A DNA stretch of 15,081 nucleotides from an uncultured Burkholderiaceae bacterium (GTDB lineage: Bacteria > Pseudomonadota > Gammaproteobacteria > Burkholderiales > Burkholderiaceae): assembly GCA_937871985.1 (NCBI GenBank), contig CALMPB010000297.1:1-15081 (forward strand). Reading direction: 5' to 3'. Positions 7,588 through 14,315 of this stretch are shown in pieces. Made by a program: the position numbers and the translations under genes. The notes below the pieces were generated by a model, which was given only the letters and a program-made list of their open reading frames with translations, did not search any database and had not been told where the DNA came from. Position 1 is the stretch's first letter; each line of letters opens with the position of its first letter.

Positions 7588-8273
7588 AGGGTTCCTTGAC
7601 TGCGGCGCATCCAGATCAGGCAGCGTTCCGCTTGCAGCTCCGGTACCTGGAGCGGCTGAATATGGTCGACCTGCCATTCCCCACGCGCGTGCAGCGCCTG
7701 GATCTCATCATCAGGGACCTTGCCCTTCATGGCGATGAGGGTACCATCGTTGCCCACATGTCTGCCCGCGAGCATCGCAAAATCCTCCAAGGAGGCGAAG
7801 GCGCGCGACGTCACAATGTTGCAACCGGCAGGTTCCAGCGTCTCGATGCGCGCATGACGCGCCTGCAGGTTGGGCAGCGCCAAGGCGCCGCTCATCTGCC
7901 GGACGAAGGCGGTTTTCTTTTCCACGGCGTCGATGCAGGTTACCGACCACTCGGGCCGCATGACGGCCAGGACCACGCCCGGCAGGCCGCCACCGGAACC
8001 GACGTCGTATACCTTGGCGGGCGTGCCGGGCGCACCCAGCGCCGCGCTGAACGGGCCCACCGCGGCCAGGCTGTCGAACAGGTGCTGCACCAGCATCTGT
8101 TGCGGGTCACGGATCGCGGTCAGGTTGTAGGTGCGGTTCCAGCGCTGCATTTGCGCCAGGTAATCGAGCAGCTTGGCGGCGGTCGCGGCGTCGGCCTGCA
8201 GGCCCAGTTGCTCGAAGGCATGGGCCAGGCGGCCGGCCATGTCCGCGCCGGCCGGGTTGGTTTGGGCGCTCAT
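7584..8273 (-). CDS. rsmG: 16S rRNA (guanine527-N7)-methyltransferase RsmG
   Basis: A 229-residue class I SAM methyltransferase of the GidB/RsmG family, slightly longer than the usual 205-215. [21 protein letters not shown] (50-70) is a family signature; [16 protein letters not shown] (88-103) is the SAM glycine loop; [10 protein letters not shown] (117-126), TSRAFASL (155-162) and MKGK (182-185) are further conserved blocks. It methylates G527 of 16S rRNA, and loss of the enzyme is known to give low-level streptomycin resistance. Its start overlaps the mnmG stop by 4 bp (ATGA) and its stop overlaps the parA start by 4 bp, so translation is probably coupled through the three genes. Confidence 0.97.
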   Translation of the reverse strand: MSAQTNPAGADMAGRLAHAFEQLGLQADAATAAKLLDYLAQMQRWNRTYNLTAIRDPQQMLVQHLFDSLAAVGPFSAALGAPGTPAKVYDVGSGGGLPGVVLAVMRPEWSVTCIDAVEKKTAFVRQMSGALALPNLQARHARIETLEPAGCNIVTSRAFASLEDFAMLAGRHVGNDGTLIAMKGKVPDDEIQALHARGEWQVDHIQPLQVPELQAERCLIWMRRSQGTL

Positions 8274-10189
8274 GCGGCTTGCTTGCGCGAGCCGTAGTGC
8301 AGGCGCTTCAAGTGGATAAGCAATAGCGAGATGGCCGCCGGCGTCACGCCGGAGATGCGGCCGGCCTGGCCGATGGTCTCGGGCCGGTGCGTCTTGAGCT
8401 TCTGGCGTACTTCGAACGACAGGCTGGTCACGGCGTCGTAATCGACGTCCGCCGGAATCCGCTGTTGTTCGTGCGCGATCTGCTTCTGCACTTCGTCCTG
8501 CTGGCGGGCAATGTAGCCGGCGTATTTCACCTGGATCTCGACCTGCTCTGCCAAGACCTCGTCGGCCGCCACGCCAGGACCGGCCAGCAGCGTGCCATCG
8601 GTATTGCGAGCGGCCATCAAGGCTTCATAGGAAACATTGGGTCGTTTCAACAAATCTGCTAGTGAGTACTCACGTTCAATAGCCTTGCCCAGGAGCGGTT
8701 CGGCCACTTCTTGCGGCAGCAGTCGCGGATTGACCCAGGATGACTTGAGGCGTTCGACTTCGGCAGCGACCGCATCGCGTTTGCGGTTGAAGGCATCCCA
8801 GCGGATATCGTCGACGATGCCCAACTGGCGGCCGATCTCGGTCAAGCGCAGATCGGCATTGTCTTCGCGCAGGCTCAAGCGATATTCGGCGCGCGAGGTG
8901 AACATGCGATACGGCTCGGTCACACCGCGCGTGACCAGGTCATCGACCAGCACGCCCAGGTAGGCTTCGTCGCGCCGTGGCGTCCACTGTTCCCGATCCA
9001 GCGCCGATAGCGCGGCGTTGACGCCAGCCAACAGCCCCTGGGCAGCGGCCTCTTCGTAGCCGGTCGTGCCATTGATCTGGCCGGCAAAATAGAGGCCGGC
9101 GATCGCCTTGGTTTCCAGCGTGCTCTTCAATCCACGTGGATCGAAGTAGTCGTACTCGATGGCATAGCCAGGGCGCAGGATGTGTGCGTTCTCCAGGCCG
9201 GGCAAGGAATGGATCAGCGCCAACTGCACGTCGAATGGCAGGCTGGTTGAGACGCCATTGGGATAGACCTCATGCGTGTCCAGCCCTTCCGGTTCCAGGA
9301 ACACCTGGTGAGATTCCTTGTCGGCGAAGCGGTGGATCTTGTCTTCGATCGACGGGCAGTAGCGCGGACCCACGCCTTCGATAACGCCACTGTACATCGG
9401 CGAACGGTCGAGGCCGCCACGAATGATGTCGTGGGTACGGGCATTGGTATGCGTGATCCAGCACGGCAGTTGGCGCGGATGCATTGCCACGTTGCCCAGG
9501 TACGAGAACACCGGCACTGGGTCCAGGTCGCCCGGCTGTTCTTCGAGGATGCTGTAGTTGATGCTGCGGCCATCGATGCGCGGCGGCGTTCCAGTCTTCA
9601 GGCGCCCTTGCGGCAACTGCAATTCCTTCAGGCGCTGACCGAGGGAAATGGCGGGAGGATCACCGGCACGGCCACCGGAATAGTTCTGCAAGCCCACGTG
9701 GATCAGGCCATTCAGGAAGGTGCCCGCAGTGAGGACTACGGTCTTGGCCCGGAACTTCAAGCCGACTTGGGTTACCGCGCCGACCACACGGTCGCCCTCC
9801 ACCATCAGATCTTCCACCGCCTGCTGGAACAGCCACAGATTGGGCTGATTTTCGAGGCGGCTCCGAATCGCTTTGCGGTACAGAACCCGATCGGCCTGTG
9901 CGCGCGTCGCCCGGACGGCAGGCCCCTTGGAGCTATTCAGGATACGGAATTGGATCCCCGCTTCATCGGTGGCCAATGCCATGGCGCCACCGAGAGCGTC
10001 GACTTCTTTGACGAGATGCCCCTTGCCGATCCCGCCGATGGAGGGATTGCAGGACATTTGGCCTAGGGTTTCGATGTTATGGGTCAGGAGCAGCGTCTGG
10101 GCACCTGTGCGTGCCGCAGCCAACGCCGCTTCGGTACCGGCGTGACCGCCTCCGACGACGATGACATCGAATTCGCGGGGATAATCCAT
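8270..10189 (-). CDS. mnmG: tRNA wobble-uridine modification enzyme MnmG (GidA), FAD subunit
   Basis: A 639-residue full-length MnmG. With MnmE it installs the (carboxymethyl)aminomethyl group on U34 of certain tRNAs, using FAD and methylene-THF. Visible: dinucleotide-binding [13 protein letters not shown] (10-22), [18 protein letters not shown] (45-62) with conserved Cys47, [12 protein letters not shown] (151-162), RYCPSIEDK with conserved Cys278, [18 protein letters not shown] (368-385), and the C-terminal MnmE/tRNA-binding helical part. The ATG at 10189 matches the family N-terminus ([15 protein letters not shown]). Its leader is pyrimidine-rich without a Shine-Dalgarno. It is the first gene of the operon that contains parA and parB and lies beside the origin, as in many bacteria. 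Confidence 0.99.
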   Translation of the reverse strand: MDYPREFDVIVVGGGHAGTEAALAAARTGAQTLLLTHNIETLGQMSCNPSIGGIGKGHLVKEVDALGGAMALATDEAGIQFRILNSSKGPAVRATRAQADRVLYRKAIRSRLENQPNLWLFQQAVEDLMVEGDRVVGAVTQVGLKFRAKTVVLTAGTFLNGLIHVGLQNYSGGRAGDPPAISLGQRLKELQLPQGRLKTGTPPRIDGRSINYSILEEQPGDLDPVPVFSYLGNVAMHPRQLPCWITHTNARTHDIIRGGLDRSPMYSGVIEGVGPRYCPSIEDKIHRFADKESHQVFLEPEGLDTHEVYPNGVSTSLPFDVQLALIHSLPGLENAHILRPGYAIEYDYFDPRGLKSTLETKAIAGLYFAGQINGTTGYEEAAAQGLLAGVNAALSALDREQWTPRRDEAYLGVLVDDLVTRGVTEPYRMFTSRAEYRLSLREDNADLRLTEIGRQLGIVDDIRWDAFNRKRDAVAAEVERLKSSWVNPRLLPQEVAEPLLGKAIEREYSLADLLKRPNVSYEALMAARNTDGTLLAGPGVAADEVLAEQVEIQVKYAGYIARQQDEVQKQIAHEQQRIPADVDYDAVTSLSFEVRQKLKTHRPETIGQAGRISGVTPAAISLLLIHLKRLHYGSRKQAA

Positions 10190-10224
10190 GATGGGGGGAA
10201 AAGATAAGAGAGCGTTCGGTGCTC

Positions 10225-10253
10225 ATTATAGAGGCAGGGTTGGCATGTTTCAC
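10225..10253 (-). promoter_or_regulatory. Promoter of the mnmG-parAB operon, -35 inside parS
   Basis: Reading the minus strand, a perfect TATAAT (10225-10230) is preceded by a 17 bp spacer and GTGAAA (10248-10253, 4 of 6 matches to TTGACA). The start point would be near 10218, leaving a leader of about 28 bases before the mnmG ATG. The -35 hexamer is one half-site of the parS at 10246-10261, so ParB bound there would cover the RNA polymerase site. Confidence 0.7.
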
Positions 10254-10261
10254 GTGAAACA
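10246..10261. promoter_or_regulatory. parS site 1 (perfect palindrome)
   Basis: TGTTTCACGTGAAACA, the full bacterial parS consensus, flanked by A and T so the symmetry extends to 18 bp. It overlaps the mnmG promoter. Confidence 0.95.
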
Positions 10262-10475
10262 TGGCCCGACCACGTAAAGCATCGTGATGAACGGCTCCGT
10301 GCGTGCGAAATGACAACGCCGTGCGGGAATGGAGGCGTCGGGGCCCAGGGGTGTGCCGCTGGCGCCATCGGCAGACGACGAGGTGAACCATCGGTGCGAG
10401 ACAGATCAGAAGCCGACGTGGGTTCTCGAGGCGAAATGCAGCTCAAATATGTCGGCATCTGCCGCTGTTCCGTGG

Positions 10476-10491
10476 TGTTTCACGTGGAACA
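10476..10491. promoter_or_regulatory. parS site 2 (asymmetric)
   Basis: TGTTTCACGTGGAACA: left half TTTCAC, right half GTGGAA. A known permitted variant of the parS consensus, here with a built-in orientation. Confidence 0.92.
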
Positions 10492-10516
10492 TCCGCAGAT
10501 CAGGTTCTCCTCATGA

Positions 10517-10532
10517 TGTTTCACGTGAAACA
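10517..10532. promoter_or_regulatory. parS site 3 (perfect palindrome)
   Basis: TGTTTCACGTGAAACA, identical to site 1 and also flanked by A and T. It lies 41 bp centre to centre from site 2, the closest pair in the cluster. Confidence 0.95.
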
Positions 10533-10625
10533 TCTAGCATTTCGATCAGCGCACGGTTGGAAGCGGCAGAATGGGTCATGACTACCACTTGGCGTCCTGT
10601 TAATGCTCTTTCGCTGCTACCCCTA

Positions 10626-10641
10626 TGTTCCACGTGAAACA
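10626..10641. promoter_or_regulatory. parS site 4 (asymmetric)
   Basis: TGTTCCACGTGAAACA. This is the reverse complement of site 2, so the asymmetric element points the other way. Confidence 0.93.
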
Positions 10642-10726
10642 TCACGGATACTTGGGAACGCCGGGCACCCTATTCCAGGCGAAAGGCGGGAGTGCGATAT
10701 ACGTGAAGAACCGTTCGGATGACCAA

Positions 10727-10742
10727 TGTTCCACGTGGAACA
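10727..10742. promoter_or_regulatory. parS site 5 (symmetric C/G form)
   Basis: TGTTCCACGTGGAACA, a perfect palindrome carrying the C/G version of the variable base in both halves. Confidence 0.93.
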
Positions 10743-10987
10743 TTGATATGAGCACGACGGCACACCTAACCTTGTACGAAAGAAAACTTCTCGGTCTACC
10801 CATTCCACGAGAAGCACACCGCAGAGCCAATGGACTCTACCCTTCAACAAAAGGAAAATGGGCACGCTCTTGGTATCCCAAGAATTCGGGGGAGGGATGC
10901 CATCTGCCCCCTCTTTCACTCCAAGTACCCAACGTCGGTCTGAGCGAACCTTCCAAGAAGCTTGGGCACCGAACTCAATATACAAGT

Positions 10988-11003
10988 TGTTCCACGTGAA
11001 ACA
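10988..11003. promoter_or_regulatory. parS site 6 (asymmetric)
   Basis: TGTTCCACGTGAAACA, identical to site 4 in sequence and orientation. Confidence 0.93.
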
Positions 11004-11147
11004 CGCTATCCAGCCAGACCGCTCGGTAAGAAACGGCACCCGAGTATGAGGTTCAATCGGAGATCCGGCTGCGATTCAAAGACGCTACGCCTCGGCCCAA
11101 CGATGACATGCTTCTCGCAAGTTCTAGGAATAGTGTGACTTTTTCCG

Positions 11148-11166
11148 CCCTACCCTACCCCTACCC
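11148..11166 (-). other. G-quadruplex motif, telomere-like
   Basis: The plus strand reads CCCTACCCTACCCCTACCC, so the minus strand has four runs of three or four G separated by TA each time. Loops of two bases favour a stable quadruplex, with an i-motif possible on the C-rich strand. It lies between parS site 6 and the DnaA-box region. Folding and function are inference. Confidence 0.7.
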
Positions 11167-11558
11167 TTGGAAAGCCAATAAATTTCCATGGTCGAACGGC
11201 CGCCTGTATGCCCGAACTTGCCTCCCCTCACCCGCAGCTGGCAAATGGCCAAGCCGGTGCCGGTCAAGGCCGCTGGGCCGGGTACGGTCATTCTGTTGAA
11301 ACACTGAACCGCTAGCGGGATGGGCAAAGAATATAGGTAGCAGCACCAGCACAAGAGAGCCCCGGGGATAAGCGAACAGGTCAACGAAAAAGTATGCGAC
11401 GGATGCCCGACATCCCCAAATCCCCCGAGCCAGATTGCCCAAATGGTTTCTTTCGTTAAAAAAGAGCAAAGCCCATCGGCGCGGTCTAACAAGCTATTCA
11501 CAGCCAGGCCCCGCTCCGCGACTTATCAACAGTGACATTCACATGCCCGCATCACGAC

Positions 11559-11574
11559 GGTTTCACGTGGAACA
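11559..11574. promoter_or_regulatory. parS site 7 (one end base altered)
   Basis: GGTTTCACGTGGAACA differs from site 2 only at the first base (G for T). The CACGTG core and both inner half-sites are intact. It lies 571 bp from site 6 and 5 bp from a near-match DnaA box (11579-11587), where the parS and DnaA-box zones meet. Confidence 0.75.
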
Positions 11575-11801
11575 ACGTTGGGGATAACTTGCCTGGAGGA
11601 CGTGCAATCCATCGGCCCAGATTTGGATATCTAGTGCAGCACCTGGCGGCAGCGACAATTACCCAGATTCAGGAAAACACACAAAACCGCAATTTCGCCC
11701 CAGGGAAATCCGGCTCGGCAATGCGCGGACCGCTCGCCGCACAGACCAGATAAAGCGTGCCATCCGGTCGCCATGATCCCAGGCACAACAGTGGACAAAA
11801 A

Positions 11802-11810
11802 TGTGGATAA
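11802..11810 (-). promoter_or_regulatory. DnaA box, perfect
   Basis: TTATCCACA on the minus strand, the full consensus, roughly a third of the way into the DnaA-box region. Confidence 0.85.
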
Positions 11811-12243
11811 GCCCAGGCTATCGATGCGATAAGGAACTTCGGCGCAACGCTTCAGTCAAACCTCCGCATGCGTTCACCTGGCGTTTTCCACAATCAGCAC
11901 ACCGGGGCCAGGCACGGGCTCGATGCCAGTGGCATACCGCAGCAAGCGCTACCCCATGCTCATCTTGCCCGCATAGGGCTGGCCACGCCATCATCCTTTC
12001 GACCGAGGCAATTCGGTCGGCCGCAAGCGCCACCACCACCCGGCTGTGGAAAACCCTGCCGCTCCGCCGCCCGGGGTAAAGCCACCGTCGCCTAATCCCG
12101 TCGGCAAAATCGTTCCCCATGACGGTGGCGAATCGCTGGCAGGGACTCGCTGCCCCCCGTCTGCCGGACACGTCCCGACATGAATATCCCCATTTCTATC
12201 CACAGGCTGGGCACCCGCCTTTTGGCTATCCCAAGTGTCATCC

Positions 12244-12252
12244 TGTGTATAA
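12244..12252 (-). promoter_or_regulatory. DnaA box, TTATNCACA form
   Basis: TTATACACA on the minus strand, with near-matches at 12196-12204 (plus) and 12271-12279 (minus), making a local cluster of three in 84 bp. Confidence 0.7.
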
Positions 12253-12550
12253 CCGTGGTGGGGATATCTCTGTGAACAACCACGCTCGAAACGGCCAATA
12301 CCAAGCTCGGCCGCACTCTCAGCGCCGCGCTGGCCGTGGCGGCCGCTGCCGCCAAGCTTCATATAAAACGCGGTAAGGGCCCGAATTTACTAGGGAAAAT
12401 CCATGTTTCCCCGAAAACAACTCGGAGCCGAAGGTGGCCGATCCCCTCGTCCAACGAGATCAAGACCGGATCTGGACTCAGTCATGAAAATGTGCAAAAC
12501 CGCCGCCACGGTAGAGCCCTGCTTCAATGCTGCGCAATGAAATCAACGCG

Positions 12551-12620
12551 TGCGAAAATAATTATCCACAAACTTATCCAAGGTAAGAGAATAAGTTAGT
12601 AAGCACTAACAAATGATCGA
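12551..12620. other. Candidate DNA unwinding element
   Basis: By hand count 22 of 70 bases are G or C (31%), in sharp contrast to the GC-rich surroundings. It contains the perfect DnaA box and two inverted repeats: AACTTAT (12571-12577) with ATAAGTT (12591-12597), and GTTAGT-AAGC-ACTAAC (12595-12610). No other stretch in the DnaA-box zone looks as AT-rich by eye. Opening at this place is inference. Confidence 0.65.
12562..12570 (+). promoter_or_regulatory. DnaA box, perfect, beside the AT-rich block
   Basis: TTATCCACA, followed 12 bp later (start to start) by the partial repeat TTATCCAAG at 12574-12582. It lies inside the candidate unwinding element, which suits a box that positions DnaA for melting. 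Confidence 0.85.
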
Positions 12621-12651
12621 AAAGGCGCCGGCAGATCACAGCCCCAATGAA

Positions 12652-12686
12652 ACAACGCCCCAGACCTTTAGGTTCTGGGGCGTTGT
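12652..12686 (-). terminator. Rho-independent terminator of cspA
   Basis: A 13 bp perfect stem, ACAACGCCCCAGA against TCTGGGGCGTTGT, around a short loop with some further pairing. It lies 44 bp past the cspA stop. On the minus strand it is followed by TTCATT rather than a long T-run. It stands between cspA and the AT-rich origin block, so it would keep cspA transcription out of it. Confidence 0.8.
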
Positions 12687-12707
12687 GACCAGGTCTTGCC
12701 TGGCCGA

Positions 12708-12727
12708 CGGGAAATTGGGATTTCCCG
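12708..12727 (-). terminator. Second hairpin just after the cspA stop
   Basis: A perfect 8 bp stem, CGGGAAAT with ATTTCCCG, and a 4-base loop, beginning 2 bp after the cspA stop codon. No T-run follows, so it is more likely a 3' mRNA stabiliser or part of a tandem terminator with 12652-12686. Confidence 0.55.
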
Positions 12728-12729
12728 AT

Positions 12730-12936
12730 TTAGAGCGGGCGAATTTCGGCCGCTTGAGGTCCTTTCGGACCATCCTTGACTTCGAATTCGACTTCCTGCC
12801 CTTCGTTCAGGCTGCGATAGCCGCGGCCCTGGATGGCGGAAAAGTGTGCGAAAACATCGGTACCGCCGGCGTCCGGCGTAATGAAACCGTAACCCTTGTC
12901 AGCGTTGAACCACTTAACTTTGCCCTTCTGAGCCAT
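12730..12936 (-). CDS. cspA: Cold-shock domain protein (CspA family)
   Basis: A 68-residue single cold-shock domain, the normal length. [16 protein letters not shown] holds RNP1 (Lys14-Ile19, KGYGFI) and DVFAHFSAI holds RNP2 (28-32), the aromatic surface that binds single-stranded nucleic acid. The C-terminus [21 protein letters not shown] is also typical. It acts as an RNA chaperone that melts mRNA structure. AGGA stands just before the ATG and again about 10 bases upstream. The gene is alone, with its own leader and two 3' hairpins, and is the first gene to the right of the origin. Which paralogue it is, and whether cold induces it, cannot be told from sequence. Confidence 0.97.
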   Translation of the reverse strand: MAQKGKVKWFNADKGYGFITPDAGGTDVFAHFSAIQGRGYRSLNEGQEVEFEVKDGPKGPQAAEIRPL

Positions 12937-13134
12937 TTTCCTAGCGTCCTGTAATTAACGAGATGCAATGAATCAAGGACGCCGTGAGAACTGAACGACC
13001 GGTAGGGATACCTGCGTTGCTGCTGCGTTCTCGCATGCCGCAAAAGCGGCGGACGAGACCGCGCGCTGCTTGAATCAACTGCGGAATCAGCATACTCATC
13101 CACCATTACAGCCTCATATTGTTGTTTTCCCCAA
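12937..13134 (-). promoter_or_regulatory. Long 5' leader and promoter candidate of cspA
   Basis: On the minus strand TTGGGG (13129-13134), an 18 bp spacer and TGTAAT (13105-13110) form a plausible -35/-10 pair. Transcription would then start near 13098, giving a leader of about 160 bases. Long structured leaders are typical of cold-shock genes. The leader contains a small hairpin, GCCGC-AAAA-GCGGC at 13037-13050. The start site is inferred, not shown. Confidence 0.4.
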
Positions 13135-13167
13135 TGTCGTATTTTTCTGACTGGCAGCGTAGTACCG

Positions 13168-14238
13168 CTACGCGGAATTTGCCTGGCGCCGCGCCAGCCA
13201 CGCGTATAGCGGGCCGGTGACAAGCACCACAAATACCATGCGCGTCACGTGAAACGCGGTGACCACCGGCACGCCCAATTGCAGCACCTTGGCCGTGATC
13301 GCCATTTCGGCAATGCCACCTGGCGTCGTCCCCAGGATCAAGGTCGGTATGGGCGCGGCGGACCACCACGACAGCAAGGCACCCAGGCCAAAGGCCAACC
13401 CCAATGCCACCAAGGTGAAGGCCGCCACCACCGCGATGAAACGCGGCGCCGCGCGGAAAAAGTCTGGCCGGTAGCGGTCGCCCAGCGACCAACCGATAAG
13501 CAATTGCCCGATCTTCGGCACATAGTCGGGCAAGGCCGAAAGTTCTATGTCGCATGCGGTCAGCGTCATCGCAACCAGCATCGGGCCCAGCACCCAGGGA
13601 TTGGGCCAGCGCAGTTTCATGAAAAGCAAACCGCCGAAACACGTCAAGGCGACCAGCGCCGCCAGGCCGGCGCTGTCCACCGTACGTGGCCCTGGCACGG
13701 TCGGATCCAGGCCCGCCACGCCCCACCATTGGAAGATGAACGGCACCGTCACGACCACCAGCAATACACGCACACTGTGCGCCGTTGCCACGCGATCGAT
13801 ACGGGCGCCGTGGCGTTCGGCCAGGCTGGCCATTTCGCTGGCGCCGCCGATCGCCGAGGCGAACCACGCGGTCTTGAAATCGGCGTCGGTGTAGCGCCGC
13901 AACAGCGCCGTGCCGAGAAACGCCAGCCCCAGCGCGAACAACATGCCGACGATGATGGGACCGGCATTGCCGCCGATATGCCCGATCACCTGGGGCGTGA
14001 AGTACAGGCCCAGCGACGTGCCGATGACCCATTGCCCCGCATTGCGCGCCGGCCGCGGGCACACCGTGCCGCCCCCGGCGATGCGCACAGCCGCCGTCAG
14101 CAACAGCGCCCCCAGCATCCACGGCAACGGCATATGCGCCCATACCGCCAACAACGCGCCGGCCAATGCGATCGCCAGCCCGGCCAGAATCCTGCACCAC
14201 ATGTTTTGCGCCACGCTATGCCCACGCCATAAGCTCAT
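13168..14238 (-). CDS. AbrB-family integral membrane protein (COG3180 type), putative transporter
   Basis: A 356-residue, very hydrophobic protein with about ten membrane spans. An internal duplication is visible: PLPWMLGALL (38-47) matches PNPWVLGPML (212-221), and AIGGASEMASLAERHG (129-144) matches TPGGIAEMAITAKVLQ (305-320), each followed by a TAH/TAFH-x-x-R segment. This two-repeat layout is that of the AbrB family, often annotated as ammonia monooxygenase or a regulator without evidence; it is unrelated to the Bacillus AbrB DNA-binding protein. The substrate is unknown. It is divergent from the aminotransferase across a 77 bp gap, so the two may share control. The ribosome site is weak. 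Confidence 0.88.
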   Translation of the reverse strand: MSLWRGHSVAQNMWCRILAGLAIALAGALLAVWAHMPLPWMLGALLLTAAVRIAGGGTVCPRPARNAGQWVIGTSLGLYFTPQVIGHIGGNAGPIIVGMLFALGLAFLGTALLRRYTDADFKTAWFASAIGGASEMASLAERHGARIDRVATAHSVRVLLVVVTVPFIFQWWGVAGLDPTVPGPRTVDSAGLAALVALTCFGGLLFMKLRWPNPWVLGPMLVAMTLTACDIELSALPDYVPKIGQLLIGWSLGDRYRPDFFRAAPRFIAVVAAFTLVALGLAFGLGALLSWWSAAPIPTLILGTTPGGIAEMAITAKVLQLGVPVVTAFHVTRMVFVVLVTGPLYAWLARRQANSA

Positions 14239-14315
14239 GAGAATCCCGAATTATGAGTTAGTGGGATACTTACGAAAACTCTCGCGCACACACCGCGTTC
14301 CATTTCGCGTCCACC

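Larger units (their letters stand above)
10262..11493. other. Non-coding parS-bearing half of the origin gap
   Basis: No convincing gene is visible on either strand. Base use is less GC-rich than in the genes on both sides and shows no third-position bias. The short frames present begin or run through parS sites (MFHVKH is a translated parS) and resemble nothing known to me. Besides parS 2-6 it holds a G-quadruplex motif at 11148-11166 and a 10 bp palindrome CCGCTAGCGG near 11312. No tRNA or rRNA was recognised. A small RNA cannot be excluded by eye. Confidence 0.6.
11494..12625. other. oriC: Probable chromosomal replication origin (oriC), DnaA-box region
   Basis: About ten DnaA-box candidates lie in 1.08 kb. 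Perfect TTATCCACA: 11802-11810 (minus) and 12562-12570 (plus). Matching TTATNCACA: 12244-12252 (minus, TTATACACA). One mismatch: 11494 CTATTCACA, 11523 TTATCAACA, 11579 TGGGGATAA, 11884 TTTTCCACA, 12045 TGTGGAAAA, 12196 CTATCCACA, 12271 TGTGAACAA. The region is non-coding, lies between mnmG and cspA, adjoins the parS cluster, and ends in an AT-rich block. The mnmG-parAB operon points away from it, as expected for leading-strand genes. dnaA is not in the window, so it must lie elsewhere on the chromosome. Confidence 0.85.

Noticed and set aside
9128..9143. CCACGTGG core inside mnmG resembling parS
   Set aside because: Five of 16 bases differ from consensus and it encodes the conserved Asp-Pro-Arg segment of MnmG.
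10625..10999. A 124-codon plus-strand frame starting MFHVKH in the origin gap
   Set aside because: Its first codons are a translated parS site, a second parS lies within it, it lacks the third-position GC bias of real genes here, and it resembles no family I know.
11124..11501. A 125-codon minus-strand frame in the origin gap
   Set aside because: No ribosome site, no recognisable domain, overlaps the G-quadruplex motif and lacks coding bias; treated as chance.
10190..12729. Possible dnaA, tRNA or CRISPR content in the origin gap
   Set aside because: No DnaA-like protein, tRNA cloverleaf or regularly spaced repeat was found; the repeats present are parS sites and DnaA boxes.
13157..13173. 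GCGTAG/CTACGC hairpin across the stop codon of the AbrB-family gene
   Set aside because: Only 6 bp of stem, overlaps coding sequence and has no T-run; not called a terminator.
13241..13256. CACGTGAAAC half-match to parS inside the AbrB-family gene
   Set aside because: Four of 16 bases differ from consensus, including two in one half-site; too weak to call an eighth parS.
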